A stretch of DNA of 64,000 nt, taken from NCBI GenBank assembly GCA_021292165.1, contig CM037885.1, positions 11,341,042 to 11,405,041 of the forward strand. Direction: 5' to 3'. The first letter of the stretch is position 1. Each line of letters opens with the position of its first letter. A model generated the notes under the pieces. That model searched no databases and was not told where the DNA came from. It worked only from the letters and a program-made list of their open reading frames with translations. The translations under genes were made by a program, and so were the position numbers. Below are positions 33,967 through 44,955 of this stretch, piece by piece. The stretch comes from Shinisaurus crocodilurus. Taxonomy: Eukaryota; Chordata; Lepidosauria; Squamata; Shinisauridae.

Positions 33967-34383
33967 TGTTGTAAAAATTCAGTCGCTAATGCATTAAAAT
34001 TAATGAAATGCTTCTCTCTCCTTTCTGCCTGTTGCTTAGATTGATGTTTAGACTATGAGACAAAGACAGGAATGTTGCTGTCCTGCTATCTTCTTTTTTC
34101 TTGAGCTAGCTAAAGATAGTGGGTGAAAGGGGACTGAAGGAGTTAGCATGACCTGACTTACCTCTGTTCCAGTTGCTTAGTATGCATGTTTAAGCTTTTG
34201 TTTACCTTTCTGTATTTTTCCCTTTCTCAGCTAGAAATTCCTGTTAGTACGGCGCATGCGTGGGATTGCATCAGAAGATACTGTATAAATTGATAAGCTT
34301 TCAGCCTCCATGCTGAGATGCAGCTTTGCAGTTAGAATTCTCCTGTATCTCCAATTCTCGAGAATAAATCTGTTGGACCACTG
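33967..34383 (+). repeat. ERV 3' LTR
   Basis: Nearly collinear with 25235-25655, with a 4-bp gap and about a dozen substitutions. TATA box near 34281-34291 and AATAAA at 34363-34368 are kept. Homology ends at GGACCACTG, possibly a truncated U5. The polypurine tract precedes it directly. Confidence 0.9.
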
Positions 34384-35431
34384 AATGGATCATTTCCTGC
34401 CTACAGACTCACAATCTTTTGAGGGGGGGGAGGGAGAGAGAGGGAGGGTGAGTGGGCTTGAAGGAAAAAGTGAAAAAAAATGACTTTGTAATAACTGGGT
34501 GAGGCTAAAAGAAAGCAAAAACGAGCTAAAGATCTGTATAAATGCCACCTATAACCCAGTCCCTGTTAGGCTTGAGGCCTACATCTTGTGTCAAGTTACG
34601 TTAAGCAGTTCAGTTAGTCTGTTTTTAGAGGATGAATGAGATGGATGAGTGTGAAATGGCTGAAAACAAACCATGAAGGATGGAAAACAGGAAAGTAGCG
34701 GGTGAACAAGAAAGAACTTGGTGGTAGTTATGGCACTGATATGAAGACCGTCCTGGGACATGAAAGGGGCTCCAGTGAAAAGACCCTACAGGGCCACTGA
34801 ATGCACTTGTTGTGTGAGGAAGCCCTTGCTTTTGTCCGTCTTGAACCTGCTGCCAGTTTATTCCACTGAGGCCAAATTAGGGATAGAAAGAGAATTGCTG
34901 ATGAAGCAAAGTAAGTTCTTTAAAGTAAGGGAAAGTCTGTGCTGCTGCCACCACTTACTTGGTAGGCTCTCCACTGGTAAGCTCTCTGATAATTAAGGTA
35001 TTTTTCTTTTGCCCCCTCTAGAAATTTCCAGTACCACCCCACCCCACCCCACCCCACCCCACACACACACTTTTATGGCCTTCAGAAGCGGTAGGGCATT
35101 TTTGGCACAGTACAGAGTAAAACCCAACTAGACTATAACAATCAGGGAGGTCTGAAATATTGAATGAGAAGGGCTGAAGAATTTCAGAAGAAATCTTTGG
35201 CACAGCACTAGCATAGACAGGGCATGTCCATCTTTCATATATTTTCCTTTTTCCTCCCCAGCCTAGCTTCCCACTTCAAAAGTGTTGCTCTGACTGAAAG
35301 ATTCAGAGTTGTATAGTAGCCAATGGCATGATATTTGCTCTCTGTGATCTCCTGATTCCCAGGCCAAAGAGGGTTCTGGTCTTCAGTGCTAGAATCTCAT
35401 CTTGAACCATCTCTGACCAGCAGAGCCGATA
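34384..35431. other. unassigned DNA with (ACCCC)n at 35031-35060
   Basis: A pentanucleotide repeat of about six units is the only clear feature. Confidence 0.5.
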
Positions 35432-35439
35432 ATATAGGG

Positions 35440-35730
35440 CAGGGGTGCAGAACCTCTTTCAGAACAAGGCCTACATTCCATTTTGTAGAAGTTCTCAGGG
35501 CTGCATTCCAGTGGTGGGCAGGGCCGAAGACAAAAGGATGGGGCCAAAAACCAAAGAATACCCACGTATTTAGAGCTCTTCCTGCCAGTAACTGAGCCTT
35601 TCAACCTTTTAGAATAAGGGGGGGGGGAAGCTGCACAAAAGCTGGGAAACCACCAAACAATCAGTGGTTGGAGTAAAGCAGGTGGGAACCCCCAGAGGGC
35701 TGGATTTGGCCCAGAGGTTCTCCATCCCTG
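35440..35730. mobile_element. non-autonomous hAT-like MITE
   Basis: It starts CAGGGGTGCAGAACCTC and ends GAGGTTCTCCATCCCTG, forming inverted ends. The flanking octamers ATATAGGG and CTGTAGGG match at six of eight bases. It is related to the split element at 1880-2755. Confidence 0.75.
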
Positions 35731-35999
35731 CTGTAGGGAGAATAAACTCTATGGTTTGGGCAGGATTCCTGCTTTGAGCTCTATCGTGTTTGACACCAAA
35801 CTCATACAATACACCCCCTTGAACTAGTCTCAAATAAAGATGGGCAAATGAGTGATGCTCAAGTTCATCAAGATTCTCTGAACATCAGCTCATTGCTTGT
35901 TATCTCCTCGATTTGCACTCGTTTGTGATTGCTGTTTGTTTAGCGCAAATGGGGAAACTGCGCAAAACAAACAGCTATCGAATGTGAAAGTTGCACACC

Positions 36000-36002
<3 letters not shown>

Positions 36003-36044
<42 letters not shown>
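36003..36044. repeat. (AG)n microsatellite
   Basis: An AG tract of about 21 units. Confidence 0.95.
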
Positions 36045-36046
<2 letters not shown>

Positions 36047-36177
36047 CAACAACAATCTGGCTTGGTAAGGGACTTTCACTGAGATGAAGACCTAGCAATG
36101 CATCCTTCTTTCTCTAACACTAGAATACCTAAGCGAAGAGGCAAATGTGGTTCATCAGCAATTTATTATACATGTGT

Positions 36178-36585
36178 TAGGGTGCAATCCTATGGCTGTC
36201 TAGATACAGTCTAGCCGGCCATAGGAGAATTCTGAGTCCCAGCTCTGACCTCAGAAACACGTTCTGAGGTCTTGGAGCTGGGACTCCGACCTCGGAGCTC
36301 CCTCCCTCCACCTTCGCAGCTGGCGCAATTCTTTCTGCACTGGCTGCAGCTCTGAGGTTGGAAAAACCAACCTTGAGCTGGAGGTTTTCAGGTGGGGAGC
36401 CTCTTCTCCTCGTGCGCCAGGGCAAAAGACTCAAACAGCCTCTTTGGCTGTCTAAGTCTTTTGCAGGGTGGGAGGAGTACAGAGGTGACCTTTGCCTCTG
36501 CACTTCTTCTGCTGCCCTCCATTGGATGTCTGTCATTCTCCAAGTTCGGAGGGTTACGGGCTGCCACATGGGATTGCACTGCCCA
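36178..36585. mobile_element. possible MITE with GGGTGCAATCC-type ends
   Basis: GGGTGCAATCCTATG at the left and the complement of CATGGGATTGCACTGCCC at the right look like imperfect inverted ends. A comparable left end, GGGCACAATCCTATT, occurs at 43814. Boundaries and class are uncertain; the 190-codon minus-strand frame here shows no domain. Confidence 0.3.
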
Positions 36586-36819
36586 TGGCAGCTAACGCTG
36601 TCATAGCCAGATATATGCTCTGGAAATTGCATATAATGTGAAAATAATGAATATGTTGGTGTTTGGTGAAGTGAGAATTTCAAAAGATAACAGTTTGGGT
36701 TCGCTGCATAGCGGTTTGGCAGTGCAAACTGAATGAATTTCTCCCACATCCCTACGTTTGAGCTATTTCCCCCATATTAGAAGTAGCTGTTCCCCACATT
36801 GCTGAAACACTGTGCTTAT

Positions 36820-37420
36820 TTATTTATTTATGTATTTAAAGCATTTATTTACCACCCATCAGCCAAAAGGCTCCCTGGGCAGTTTACAAAAGCAGTACCA
36901 AAAAACTAATAAAAAGAACAAAAACATAAACATATTAAAATACACCAAGGTAAAAACAAGCAGCCAAATAAATTCAATCCCGAGGTACAGTGGCGATAAT
37001 AAAAAGAATAAAAGGAATAAAATCATCCATTAAAATATTGGGTAACAACTGGGAAGGCCCTTCCCCTAGTAGCCACCCTCCTAGCCTCTTTTGGAGGGGG
37101 CACTCTGAGAAGGGCCTCCGAAGAAGATCTCAGGGTTTGGGTAGGCACGTATGGGATGAGGCGTTCCTTCAGATAACCTGGCCCCAGACCGTTTAGGGCT
37201 TTAAATGTTAATGTCAGCACTTTGAATCAGGCCCCTACCTCAATTGGTAGCCAGTGTAAATCATAGAGGACTGGCGTAATATGTTCTTGTCGGCCAGTCC
37301 CCGTTAGCAGCCTCGCTGCCCTGTTTTGAACCAATTGAAGTCTCCAGACTACTTTCAAAGGAAGCCCCACGTAGAGCACGTTACAGTAGTCCAAAACGAG
37401 AGGTTACTGCTGCAAGCATA
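36820..37420 (-). mobile_element. diverged L2-like LINE 3' fragment
   Basis: The 3' UTR block (ACCACCCATCAGCC, then CTCCCTGGGCAGTTTACAAA) is followed on the minus strand by ORF2 C-terminal sequence (MLTLTFKALNGLGPGYLKER, 37220 downward). It is a different subfamily from the 13-19 kb copies and is interrupted by frameshifts. Confidence 0.8.
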
Positions 37421-37449
37421 CCACACCTGTCATAAAGGTCCCCTTAAAC

Positions 37450-37787
37450 CAGTGGTTCTTAACCTTTTTGGTGTCACACCTCCCTTGTGAAAAATCTTAT
37501 GACCCACACCTCCCATGTGTTAACGGCCCAAAATTTAGGCTTAGGCAGGACGAGTTTGCATTTTTTTAGTTTATGCTCTTGTCTCTGGATTAAAAAAAAA
37601 AAAAGCATATTCAATTAAATGAACGGCGTAGCTCCCAAGATTAGTAGAAAGAAATAAGGTTGGGCCAACTGCCAAGCTGCGCTGCTATGTACTTGTAAAA
37701 TAAACAATTTATAGTTGAGGGGCTACTCACACCTCCCCTGGAGTCAGTCCAAACCTCCCCTGGGGAGGCATACTCCACAGGTTAAGA
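37450..37787 (+). mobile_element. hAT element 5' part, right end lost
   Basis: It begins CAGTGGTTCTTAACCTTTTT, the common hAT (Charlie-like) terminus. The remains of the other terminus (CAGGTTAAGA) directly abut the next element at 37788, which appears to have inserted there. Confidence 0.65.
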
Positions 37788-37922
37788 CAGGGATGTTGAA
37801 GAGTCCTTGGTCCGAGTCCCGAGTCGAGTCCCGAGTCTTTGGACCCGAGTCTAGAGTTGAGTCTAGAATCCGAGGTCCAAAATGGTGACTTGAGTCGAGT
37901 CCCGAGTCCTGAGTCACTCCCA
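37788..37922 (+). mobile_element. GACTCG-rich hAT element, 5' terminal part (copy 2)
   Basis: It starts CAGGGATGTTGAAGAGTCC, equal to the complement of the right end of 2044-2591, and carries the same CGAGTC array and CCAAAATGGTGA. The opposite terminus was not found; it may continue into the GC-rich block. Confidence 0.75.
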
Positions 37923-37927
37923 AAGCG

Positions 37928-38019
37928 GCGGCCCATGGAGGGAGCGGGAGGGTCTCCGCGAGAGGAAGAAGAGCTGCCCTTCCTCCCGCGGAGACCCTCC
38001 TGCTCCCTCCATGGGCCGC
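37928..38019. repeat. GC-rich inverted repeat, 33-bp arms
   Basis: Arms 37928-37960 and 37987-38019 (GCGGCCCATGGAGGGAGC and its complement, continuing to the loop) pair with one mismatch around a 26-base loop. It borders the GACTCG array. Confidence 0.9.
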
Positions 38020-38326
38020 TGCCGCCGCCGCCGCCACTCACCGTCCTTCCCTCATCCCTACTTCTGCCGCCGCCGGGGGCAGGGATGTATTACGAGCCCT
38101 CCCTGGGCTCATAGTTCCCCGCGGCGGAGCGGCCCAAACTCGCTCTTCTGAGTGGCGCGGAGCATTCTCTGCGCCGCTCGAGTCGCTGCCGCCTCGACGC
38201 CTCACCTCGCCACCGCCCCGCTGCCGCCCTCACCTCCTCCTCCTCCTCCGCCGCCGCCATCGCCATCGCACACAGCACGCCGTGTCACGCCGCCAGCGCC
38301 GTCGCTCTGTTTTTGGCGGGGTTGCT
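38020..38326. other. CpG-rich stretch, no gene assigned
   Basis: High G+C with many CpG and CCG/CTC runs. It could be a CpG island or the GC-rich core of a repeat. No splice-flanked frame or start context is convincing. Confidence 0.45.
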
Positions 38327-38444
38327 GGGGCAGCACGAATGGAGAAAGTTGCAAGTTAGATAGTGGAGAGAGGGGGAGAGAGAGAGAGAGAGAGAAGAAA
38401 GAGGAGCTCATATACAGAAACGGATACATCTGTCAATTTCAGTT
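38327..38444. repeat. dispersed repeat with internal (GA)n, copy A
   Basis: Matches 42951-43091 almost exactly apart from the length of the GA tract. It shares GGGGCAGCACGAATGGAG and the block ending CTGTCAATTTCAGTT. Confidence 0.85.
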
Positions 38445-38707
38445 TCTATTTAAAAGTCTGCTGCTGCTTTTGCGCTCTGCCAACAATTTGCACAAATTTA
38501 CGCAAGTGGCACAAATCACAATTTGTGCAAATTGCACTAGAGATATGCAGTTCTTGGATCCAAATTTGTGCAAATATCTTGTGCAATTTTGTGGAAACTG
38601 GGGGGGGGGGGGGAGGACACACAACACAGCCTGCAGCCTGCTTTTGGCTGTCAGGTTGGTGATGTGTTGAAAAGTCCATTGAGCTCAAACAGAATGAGTT
38701 TTCGAGT
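38445..38707. other. unassigned; TTTGTGCAAAT-type motifs
   Basis: The motif TTTGTGCAAAT and its relatives recur several times in both orientations at 38485-38590. Confidence 0.4.
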
Positions 38708-38715
38708 GTTGTACA

Positions 38716-38861
38716 CAGGGCTTTTTTTCTGGTGGAACTCACCGGAACTGAGTTCCAGCACCTTTTCTTCTATTAATTGCACTACAATTTAATCGCCATC
38801 TACTCCCGAGGAAATGTAATCCAAGAGTTCCGGTACCTTTTTCTCCAGAAAAAAAGCACTG
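38716..38861. mobile_element. 146-bp hAT MITE
   Basis: It starts CAGGGCTTTTTTTCTGG and ends in CCAGAAAAAAAGCACTG. The exact 8-bp target duplication GTTGTACA flanks it (38708-38715, 38862-38869). Confidence 0.92.
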
Positions 38862-38877
38862 GTTGTACATCCCTACG

Positions 38878-38950
38878 CTGCAAGTAGGACATGAGTGCAA
38901 CAACATTCTCCCACTCGTGAGTCGTGTTCCCCAGCAAATGGTATACATGG
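38878..38950 (-). mobile_element. CR1-like 3' end remnant
   Basis: AGTAGGACATGAGTGCAACA and CCCCAGCAAATGGTATACAT correspond to the minus strand of the element at 11095-11445. Confidence 0.6.
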
Positions 38951-39325
38951 TGATCATGCCAGCCTTGGGGGGGCGGGGTGCAGTCCTATCAGAACTGGCC
39001 CCGATGCTGCAGTCCCTTCAGGCCCTGATGTTCCCTTTTCCTGACTCCTGACTCCTATGCTTCTTCCCCCTCCCCACAGGGCTGTTGGTGTCTGTTAGCC
39101 CTGATAAGGCCAAGGCCAAGAATTCTAAGAACGGTATCTAAAGCGTATGAGCCAGAAGGAATAAGGCAAATGGTGTTCACCTACGATAGTGGTGTGAGGG
39201 AACAACAAGTTACGCAGCCACTCCCTGGATTTACGACAAGAAATATGTTGGTGAGTGGATAAGAAAGAATGCGTAGAGTTTTGTAGAGCATGCGTAGTGT
39301 TGCGTTGCATAGATAGGTCTAATCT

Positions 39326-39361
39326 ACTATATAAATGTGAAAGTGTGTGTGTCTGTTTACC
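39326..39361 (+). mobile_element. Helitron 5'-end fragment
   Basis: TCTACTATATAAATGTGAAA, followed by GTGTGTGTGTCTGTTT, matches the 5' terminus of the Helitron at 39740-41223, in the opposite orientation. It stops abruptly at the unclassified repeat. Confidence 0.65.
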
Positions 39362-39739
39362 AGCCAAATTCAACAGGTGCAGCTATTCCCAGCCTGGAGA
39401 GTACTACTATGTACCTCCCTGCCATGCAGCTATTAAAGATGAGGAGCCCATCAGGAAGAAAAGAAAGGGGGAAAAGGAGAGAAATCGCAGTTCAAAGTAA
39501 GTACTAACATGGATTAAATATGCAGGGGTTCAACCCAGACTTTTAAATGCAAACCACTCAAAGCCATGGTCCTAGATTTGAGAATGTGTCAGTTTTGGTT
39601 TCTCCAACCTTCTTCTTCTTCTTCTTCTTCTTCTTCTTCTTCTTCTTCTTCTTCTTCTTCTTCTTCTTCTTCTTCTTCTTCAAGATCTCACGTTCTTTTT
39701 GGCCTGAATATGAAGAACCTAGTGAATTTTAGTAAATTA
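39362..39739 (+). repeat. unclassified dispersed repeat, left part, with (TTC)n at 39608-39681
   Basis: It shares order and motifs with 58160-58540, for example CAGTTTTGGTTTCTCC and AAATTCAA...ACAGCTATTC. It is interrupted by the Helitron and continues at 41224. A long TTC tract creates artificial poly-Phe/Ser frames. Confidence 0.7.
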
Positions 39740-41223
39740 CTAGCTTTTTTACCGGGCATTGAGCGGGTTGTCATTTTTTTATCGGCACTATTTGTTCAAA
39801 ATTCCTTAAGGTAGCTGACTGCTTTTTTGAATGGCTCCATATAGGAAAGGAATGGGACTACACAGTGAAATCCCAGCTCCCCCGGAACTACCATCTCCCC
39901 CGGTACTGCACAATGTAATCCCAGCTCCCCCGGGACTACCTGCTCCCCCGGGACTGCACAATGTAATCCCAGCTCCCCCGGGACTACCTGCTCCCCTGGG
40001 ACTGCACAATGAAATCCCTGCTCCCCCCCCCCCAGGACTACACAATGAAATCCCTGCTCTCGCCCCGGGACTACACAATGAAATCCCTGCCCACCCCTGG
40101 GACTATGCAGTGAAATCCCTGTCGTCGTCCCCCAGGACTGTACAGTGAAATCCCTGCTCCCTCTCAGGACTACACAATGAAATCCCTCCCCCCCCCGGGA
40201 TTTCACAATGAAATCCCTGCTCCCCCCCCCCCGGGGCTGTACAATGAAATCCCTGCTGTTCCCCCTCGGGACTACACAACAGTGAATTCTCAGCTCCCCC
40301 TCCCCAGGGCTACACAACAATCCCAGCTCCCCTGGGACCACACAATGAAATCCCTGCCCACCCCTGGGACTACACAACAATGAAACCCCTGCCCCCCACT
40401 CAGGAACAACACAACAATGAATACCCTGCTCCCCCCCTCGGGACTACACAACAATGTAATCCCTGCTTGCCATCCCCCGGGACTACACAACAATGAAATC
40501 CCTGCTCCCCCTCATGGGACTACACAACAGTGAAATCCCTGCTCCCCCCCCCCAGGACTACACAACAATGAAATCCCTGCTCCCCGCCCCCAGGACTGTA
40601 CAATGAAATCCCTGCTTTTCCCCCTCAGGACTACACAACGGTGTATTCTCAGCTCCCCCTCCCCAGGACTACACAACAATCCCAGCTCCCCCGGGACCAC
40701 ACAATGAAATCCCTGCTCCACCCCCGGGACTACACAACAATAAAATCCTTGCCCCCCACTCCGGAACTACACAACAATGAATACCCTGCTCCCCCCCCTC
40801 GGGACTACACAAAAATGTAAGCCCTGCTTGCCATGCCCCGGGACTACACAACAATGAAATCCCTGCTTGCCGTCCCCCGGGACTACACAACAATGAAATC
40901 CCTGCTCCCCCCCCCCCCGTGTAGGCTCCTGTGCCAGTTCAAACAAACATTCCGTATGACGTTGGAGAGATTTGCATAACCGCTCCTGATAGGCCCATTG
41001 CGGCAGTTCTAAGTGACGCCATTGGCTATCATTTATTTTGGGCTGTACAGGCATAGTGATGGTTTTTTGGGAGATTTAACCCCACCAGTCTTTGTCCTTG
41101 GGTGATGAAGAGTATGTGTGCCAAGTCCTGGGGCGGATCCATCCAACCGTGTAGGAGCCTATGTGACACACAAACAAACAAACAAACAAACAGACACACA
41201 AACTTTCACATTTATATAGTAGA
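39740..41223 (-). mobile_element. non-autonomous Helitron, 1484 bp
   Basis: On the minus strand it starts TCTACTATATAAATG and ends GGTAAAAAAGCTAG with the CTAG (CTRR) terminus preceded by a GC-rich imperfect hairpin (ACCCGCTCAATGCCCGGT). It sits between A and T with no duplication, as Helitrons do. The empty site is supported by the related repeat near 58497, which reads continuously across the equivalent point. There is no Rep/helicase frame; most of the interior is a minisatellite. Confidence 0.85.
39850..40920. repeat. minisatellite, about 35-bp units, inside the Helitron
   Basis: Roughly 25 to 30 units contain ACTACACAATGAAATCCC and a C-rich spacer (GCTCCCCCCGGG). A longer-order pattern repeats: the block near 40260-40500 resembles 40610-40870. 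Long frames across it are artefacts. Confidence 0.92.
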
Positions 41224-42346
41224 TTATCAGAACCAAACTAAAATGAAATTCTCACCTATCCTTGGCTGGAATTGCCCAGTTAGGCAGATGTTTTGGTTAC
41301 AATCAACTTGGATGGCACCTAGCACCAAAACCCTTATATATATCCTTCTGTAATTTAGCAGGTTCTGTACCCCGGGTTAGATCCACAAGAACTACTGTTT
41401 TCATAGCAATTACCACCCAAAACTAAGATGGGTAAGGAAATATCTTTTTACCCCAAACCTGGAAATAATCACTTGCACATATACACAAGACCTGCACCTG
41501 TTTGCCTAAAGTTAGGCATGCTTTATCCCCACCAATGAGGTAACTATTGGAGCAAGCGTCATCATATTCTGTTGAAAAAACTAAGAAGTTATTGGCACTA
41601 AAAAATAAATTAAAAAAAAAATTAAATTAAAAGGAATCTTTAAGGAATCTTAGCACCATAGCCCCTGCACCTATTTCTCTAACATTTGGCAGACTTCATA
41701 TCCCTTGCCCCTGAAGGGTCTACAATGCCTGAAAATGTCATTCAGTTCTGTTGAAATGTGTGTGGGGGGGGCAGCTATTTGTGGATTTCCCATGGTAGTC
41801 AATGGGAGACACAAAGTCTTCCCAAATCTTGCTTCATCAAATCAGGCAGACTCAGAAACTGTCAGAGTTGAATCAGGCTTCCACCCCACAAAAAAGTCCA
41901 AATTGACATCCAAACAGAATCTTGTGCACATCCCTAGTTTTTATAAATATTAATTAATTGAATATACATTCAATTAATTATTTTATATTCAATTAATTAA
42001 TCAATATTAATTAATTGAATATTTTAAAAGATAAAATTTATGAGAGGGGGCAGAGGAGGGGAAGGCTTTGTTTCCCACACTGTCTTCAACACAGCTTTCT
42101 TTTGTCCTACCATCCCATCTGTTCAAACTGGCTTTGGAAATGGGAGAGAGACCTACAAAAACGTTTTAGTGCAAGCAAAAGGGGAGAGGTGAGTAGTATA
42201 CATGCCATAGATAGGATTGCCCTTCGACATGCCAGATAAAAATGGCCTAGCCTGTTCCTGTGCTTTTCACAACAGCTTGCTATGCAGGAAAGTGCAAGGG
42301 AACCTTTTCTTGGGATTCAGCTAAGCATTGTCACCCCCGTAGAGCC
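41224..42346. other. end of the dispersed repeat, then unassigned; AT palindromes at 41940-42020
   Basis: ATCAGAACCAAACTAAAATG at the start continues the repeat interrupted at 39739. The AATTAATTGAATAT-type stretch at 41940-42020 is palindromic. No gene is supported. Confidence 0.5.
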
Positions 42347-42567
42347 AGTGTGGTGACATGGTTAGAGTGCTGGACTGGGACTTGGGAGACCCGGGTTCTA
42401 GTCCCCACTCAGCCATGAAACTCACTGGGTGACTTTGGGCCAGTCACTGACTCTCAGCCTAACCTACCTCACAGGGTTGTTGTGAGGATAAAATGGAGAG
42501 GAGGAGGATTATGTAAGCCGCCTTGGGTTCCTTGCAGGAAAAAAAGTGGGGTATAAATATAATAAAT
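42347..42567 (+). mobile_element. tRNA-derived CORE/MIR-like SINE
   Basis: Head AGCCAGTGTGGTGACATGG, B-box GGTTCTAGTCC, the core GGGTGACTTTGGGCCAGTCA and tail GGGGTATAAATATAATAAAT are in order. Confidence 0.9.
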
Positions 42568-42950
42568 AACATTTTTAAAAAATATTGAAATCCTTCTCAC
42601 AAATCATTTCAGTCTGAAAAATTGGGATTTGGAGTTTGTATTAAGAATGAAAGAGGTAGAGTTCTGTGACTTACCGTGACTTCCTATGGTTTGCAGGCAG
42701 GGTGCTCATCAGCGAGAGACAGACTCACTGTTGAACTTCATGCACGGATTATGGAACATATAAAAAACGTTTAGGGACTTTCACTATAATAGAATAGTTG
42801 AGCAAATGAGCAATCTGATGATGCACAAACAGTGCCTCCAGCTAAAGAAGCATATGCATCTACCAAAGAAGGATGTGGGAGGGTGCGATGGAATTTGAGT
42901 GGCACCTAGAAGGCCAAATTGCAAGAGGGAAAACTTGAGATGTGTGGCAT

Positions 42951-42996
42951 GGGGCAGCACGAATGGAGAAAGTTGCAAGTTAGATAGTGGAGAGGG

Positions 42997-43045
<49 letters not shown>

Positions 43046-43091
43046 AAGAGGAGCTCATATACAGAAACGGATACATCTGTCAATTTCAGTT
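42951..43091. repeat. dispersed repeat with internal (GA)n, copy B
   Basis: Near-identical to 38327-38444 with a longer GA tract (42996-43042). Confidence 0.85.
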
Positions 43092-43500
43092 CCTAATTTT
43101 CCCAGTCTTAAATTTGGTTCATCTGAAACTTTGAGGATTACTCCAGAGTTAAGATTGATTTCCTGAGGGTGGCTTTTTCCCTAGATCAATGAGGATAAGG
43201 AGACTAGGTTAGGCCTGCCATGGAGGGCTACCATGGGGGGCGGGGGCTGTTCCTAAATTCTCTTGCCTTAGGTGCCTTGTGCACAATTGAATAGGAGATC
43301 TAGCTTATACTTGTCCTATTCCTCTGATGCAACAGGTGTGGTGTGTGTGCAGACCCTGTGTGGAGGTTCCTAACCTGAATGGCTATTAATGGCTGCTAAT
43401 GTACAGTGGATGGGAATGGTTCAGGGATGGTGCTCTCCCTTGCCAGACCTCTGGATTGGCCAGTTCAGGAGGTATCCTGGGCAGCCTGATTAGGTTAGTG

Positions 43501-43635
43501 CAGCGTTCTCCAACCTTGGGTCCCCAGATGTTTTTGGCCTACAACTCCCAGCATGCCCCAGCCAGCATAGCTGGCTGGGGCATGCTGGGAGTTGTAGGCC
43601 AAAAACATCTGGGGACCCAAGGTTGGAGAACACTG
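43501..43635. mobile_element. near-perfect palindromic hAT MITE
   Basis: 135 bp, same family as 12580-12714, starting CAGCGTTCTCCAACC. The exact target duplication GGTTAGTG flanks it (43493-43500, 43636-43643). Confidence 0.92.
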
Positions 43636-43643
43636 GGTTAGTG

Positions 43644-44955
43644 ACTCTGTGATCGGAGAGCCATCTGCATATCTGGTGATCTCATGCTACTTTCCAAACC
43701 TGGTTAGCGTTCCTCCTATCATTTCATCAAATCAGAGGTCACAAAGTACAACAAACAGCAACTCCCTTAAGTGGAGCGATCTTGTCCTTAGTCGGCCTTC
43801 CTGGACAAAAATAGAGATTTAGGGCACAATCCTATTGTGATGATTGTAAGCCCCCGAACTCAGAGGATTACACTGATCCCTATGCAAGGCGGGAGGAGCA
43901 GTGGGGGTGATCCTTGCCTCCCCATCCTCCCGCCCTGCATTTTTGCTGGACAGTCTTTTTTGCCCATCTAGCAACGGCATTTCAGAGGGGAAGGGAAGGA
44001 GGCTGGGGAGGCCTCAGTCAGGATGACTTGTATCCTGGCCTCTCTGAGTGTGCTCAGAATATGATTTACTCCGAAGAAAGTCATATTTTGCGCAGCGGGA
44101 CTTCCATGTTTGCTCAAGTCACACTGCGGAGGTAAACCAGTGTTTTGGCTGTACCACGTTAAGATTGCATGAGGGCACACGTGAATCTATGCTTCTCCAC
44201 ACAAAAGAGATATAACAAACACGCACAATAAATAAAACTAGGTGTCAGAGAGAAGGGCTCCAGTCTACCCTTCTCTAACACAGTCCTGTTCTAGGTGGAG
44301 ATATTTATTTATTTGTATGAAGGAACATCAGGGATATGTTCCCCCATCTGTATTCTGTAGTCCAAAGTGGAACAACCAGGACTCAGGTTTACCATTTCAG
44401 CAATAGCTGCTGTAGCAAGAGAAACAGGGGCTAGCTAAGGTTTTAATCAGAAGACTTCAGTTTTAATCTAACACCCAACCCAAAACTGTTCCCAGTAACG
44501 TGGGATTAGGCCTTCAGCGTGGTGCAAAAGACACTCCAACAATTTGCTGTTAGCAATAACTGTTTACTTTAGTAATCATTGGTAAAGTCGATCACATTTA
44601 CTTAGGGTAATTACAAAAATAGAGCTGTAAAGATTACAAAAAGCAAGTCGACTGGAAATAAAAGGAAAAATAACACAAGGTTCTCTAACCTAGCTACACG
44701 GTCACACCTGTAACTGCCTCAGTTAAGAGATTCCTCCTCCAGCAGCCTAGCCCTGGCTGTTCTGCATTTTGCAGTGAAATCCAGATCCTGCTTCTCTGTC
44801 TGTTTCACTCTCTGCAGCTTCTGTCCCTCTCCCCTCCTGCAGCTCTAGATCCACTCTTTATATACCCTTCCCCTCAGACCTAGAAGGTTACTTACAATCC
44901 TGTGACCCTCAAACTGGGGAAATGAAACTTCTCTCAGTGAAAAGAAAAGTTAACT
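43644..44955. other. unassigned non-coding DNA
   Basis: A possible MITE left end lies at 43814 (GGGCACAATCC). No gene is seen. Confidence 0.4.

Larger units (their letters stand above)
25235..34380 (+). mobile_element. degenerate gammaretrovirus-like endogenous provirus (ERV)
   Basis: Two direct LTRs bracket remnants in the order gag (MA/CA), protease, RT, displaced gag C-terminus with zinc knuckle, RT thumb, RNase H, integrase, env. A polypurine tract AAGGGAGGAG (33957-33966) abuts the 3' LTR. Every gene has stops or frameshifts. Two same-family LINE fragments (30636-31170, 32815-33880) and one solo-LTR-like insert (28909-29729) interrupt it. The LTRs differ at roughly a dozen sites plus a 4-bp gap over about 420 bp, so it is not recent. 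No matching host target duplication was found; the 3' LTR seems to lack the last bases of U5. The Env C-x6-C region and the Gag type suggest class I (gamma-like). Confidence 0.92.

Noticed and set aside
25235..34380. An intact or functional provirus
   Set aside because: Every gene has stops, frameshifts, deletions or insertions.
36177..36749. A 190-codon minus-strand frame
   Set aside because: It falls in a possible MITE and shows no domain.
39547..39814. Poly-Phe and poly-Ser frames
   Set aside because: They come from the (TTC)n tract.
39796..40380. A 194-codon minus-strand frame rich in GxxFHC repeats
   Set aside because: It is translation of the minisatellite inside the Helitron; the repeat unit explains the periodic residues.
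39850..40920. A CRISPR-like regular repeat pattern
   Set aside because: This is a eukaryotic minisatellite: units differ, there are no unique equal-length spacers, and no cas genes.
43814..44175. MITE with GGGCACAATCC ends
   Set aside because: The right end does not form a convincing inverted repeat and no duplication was found.
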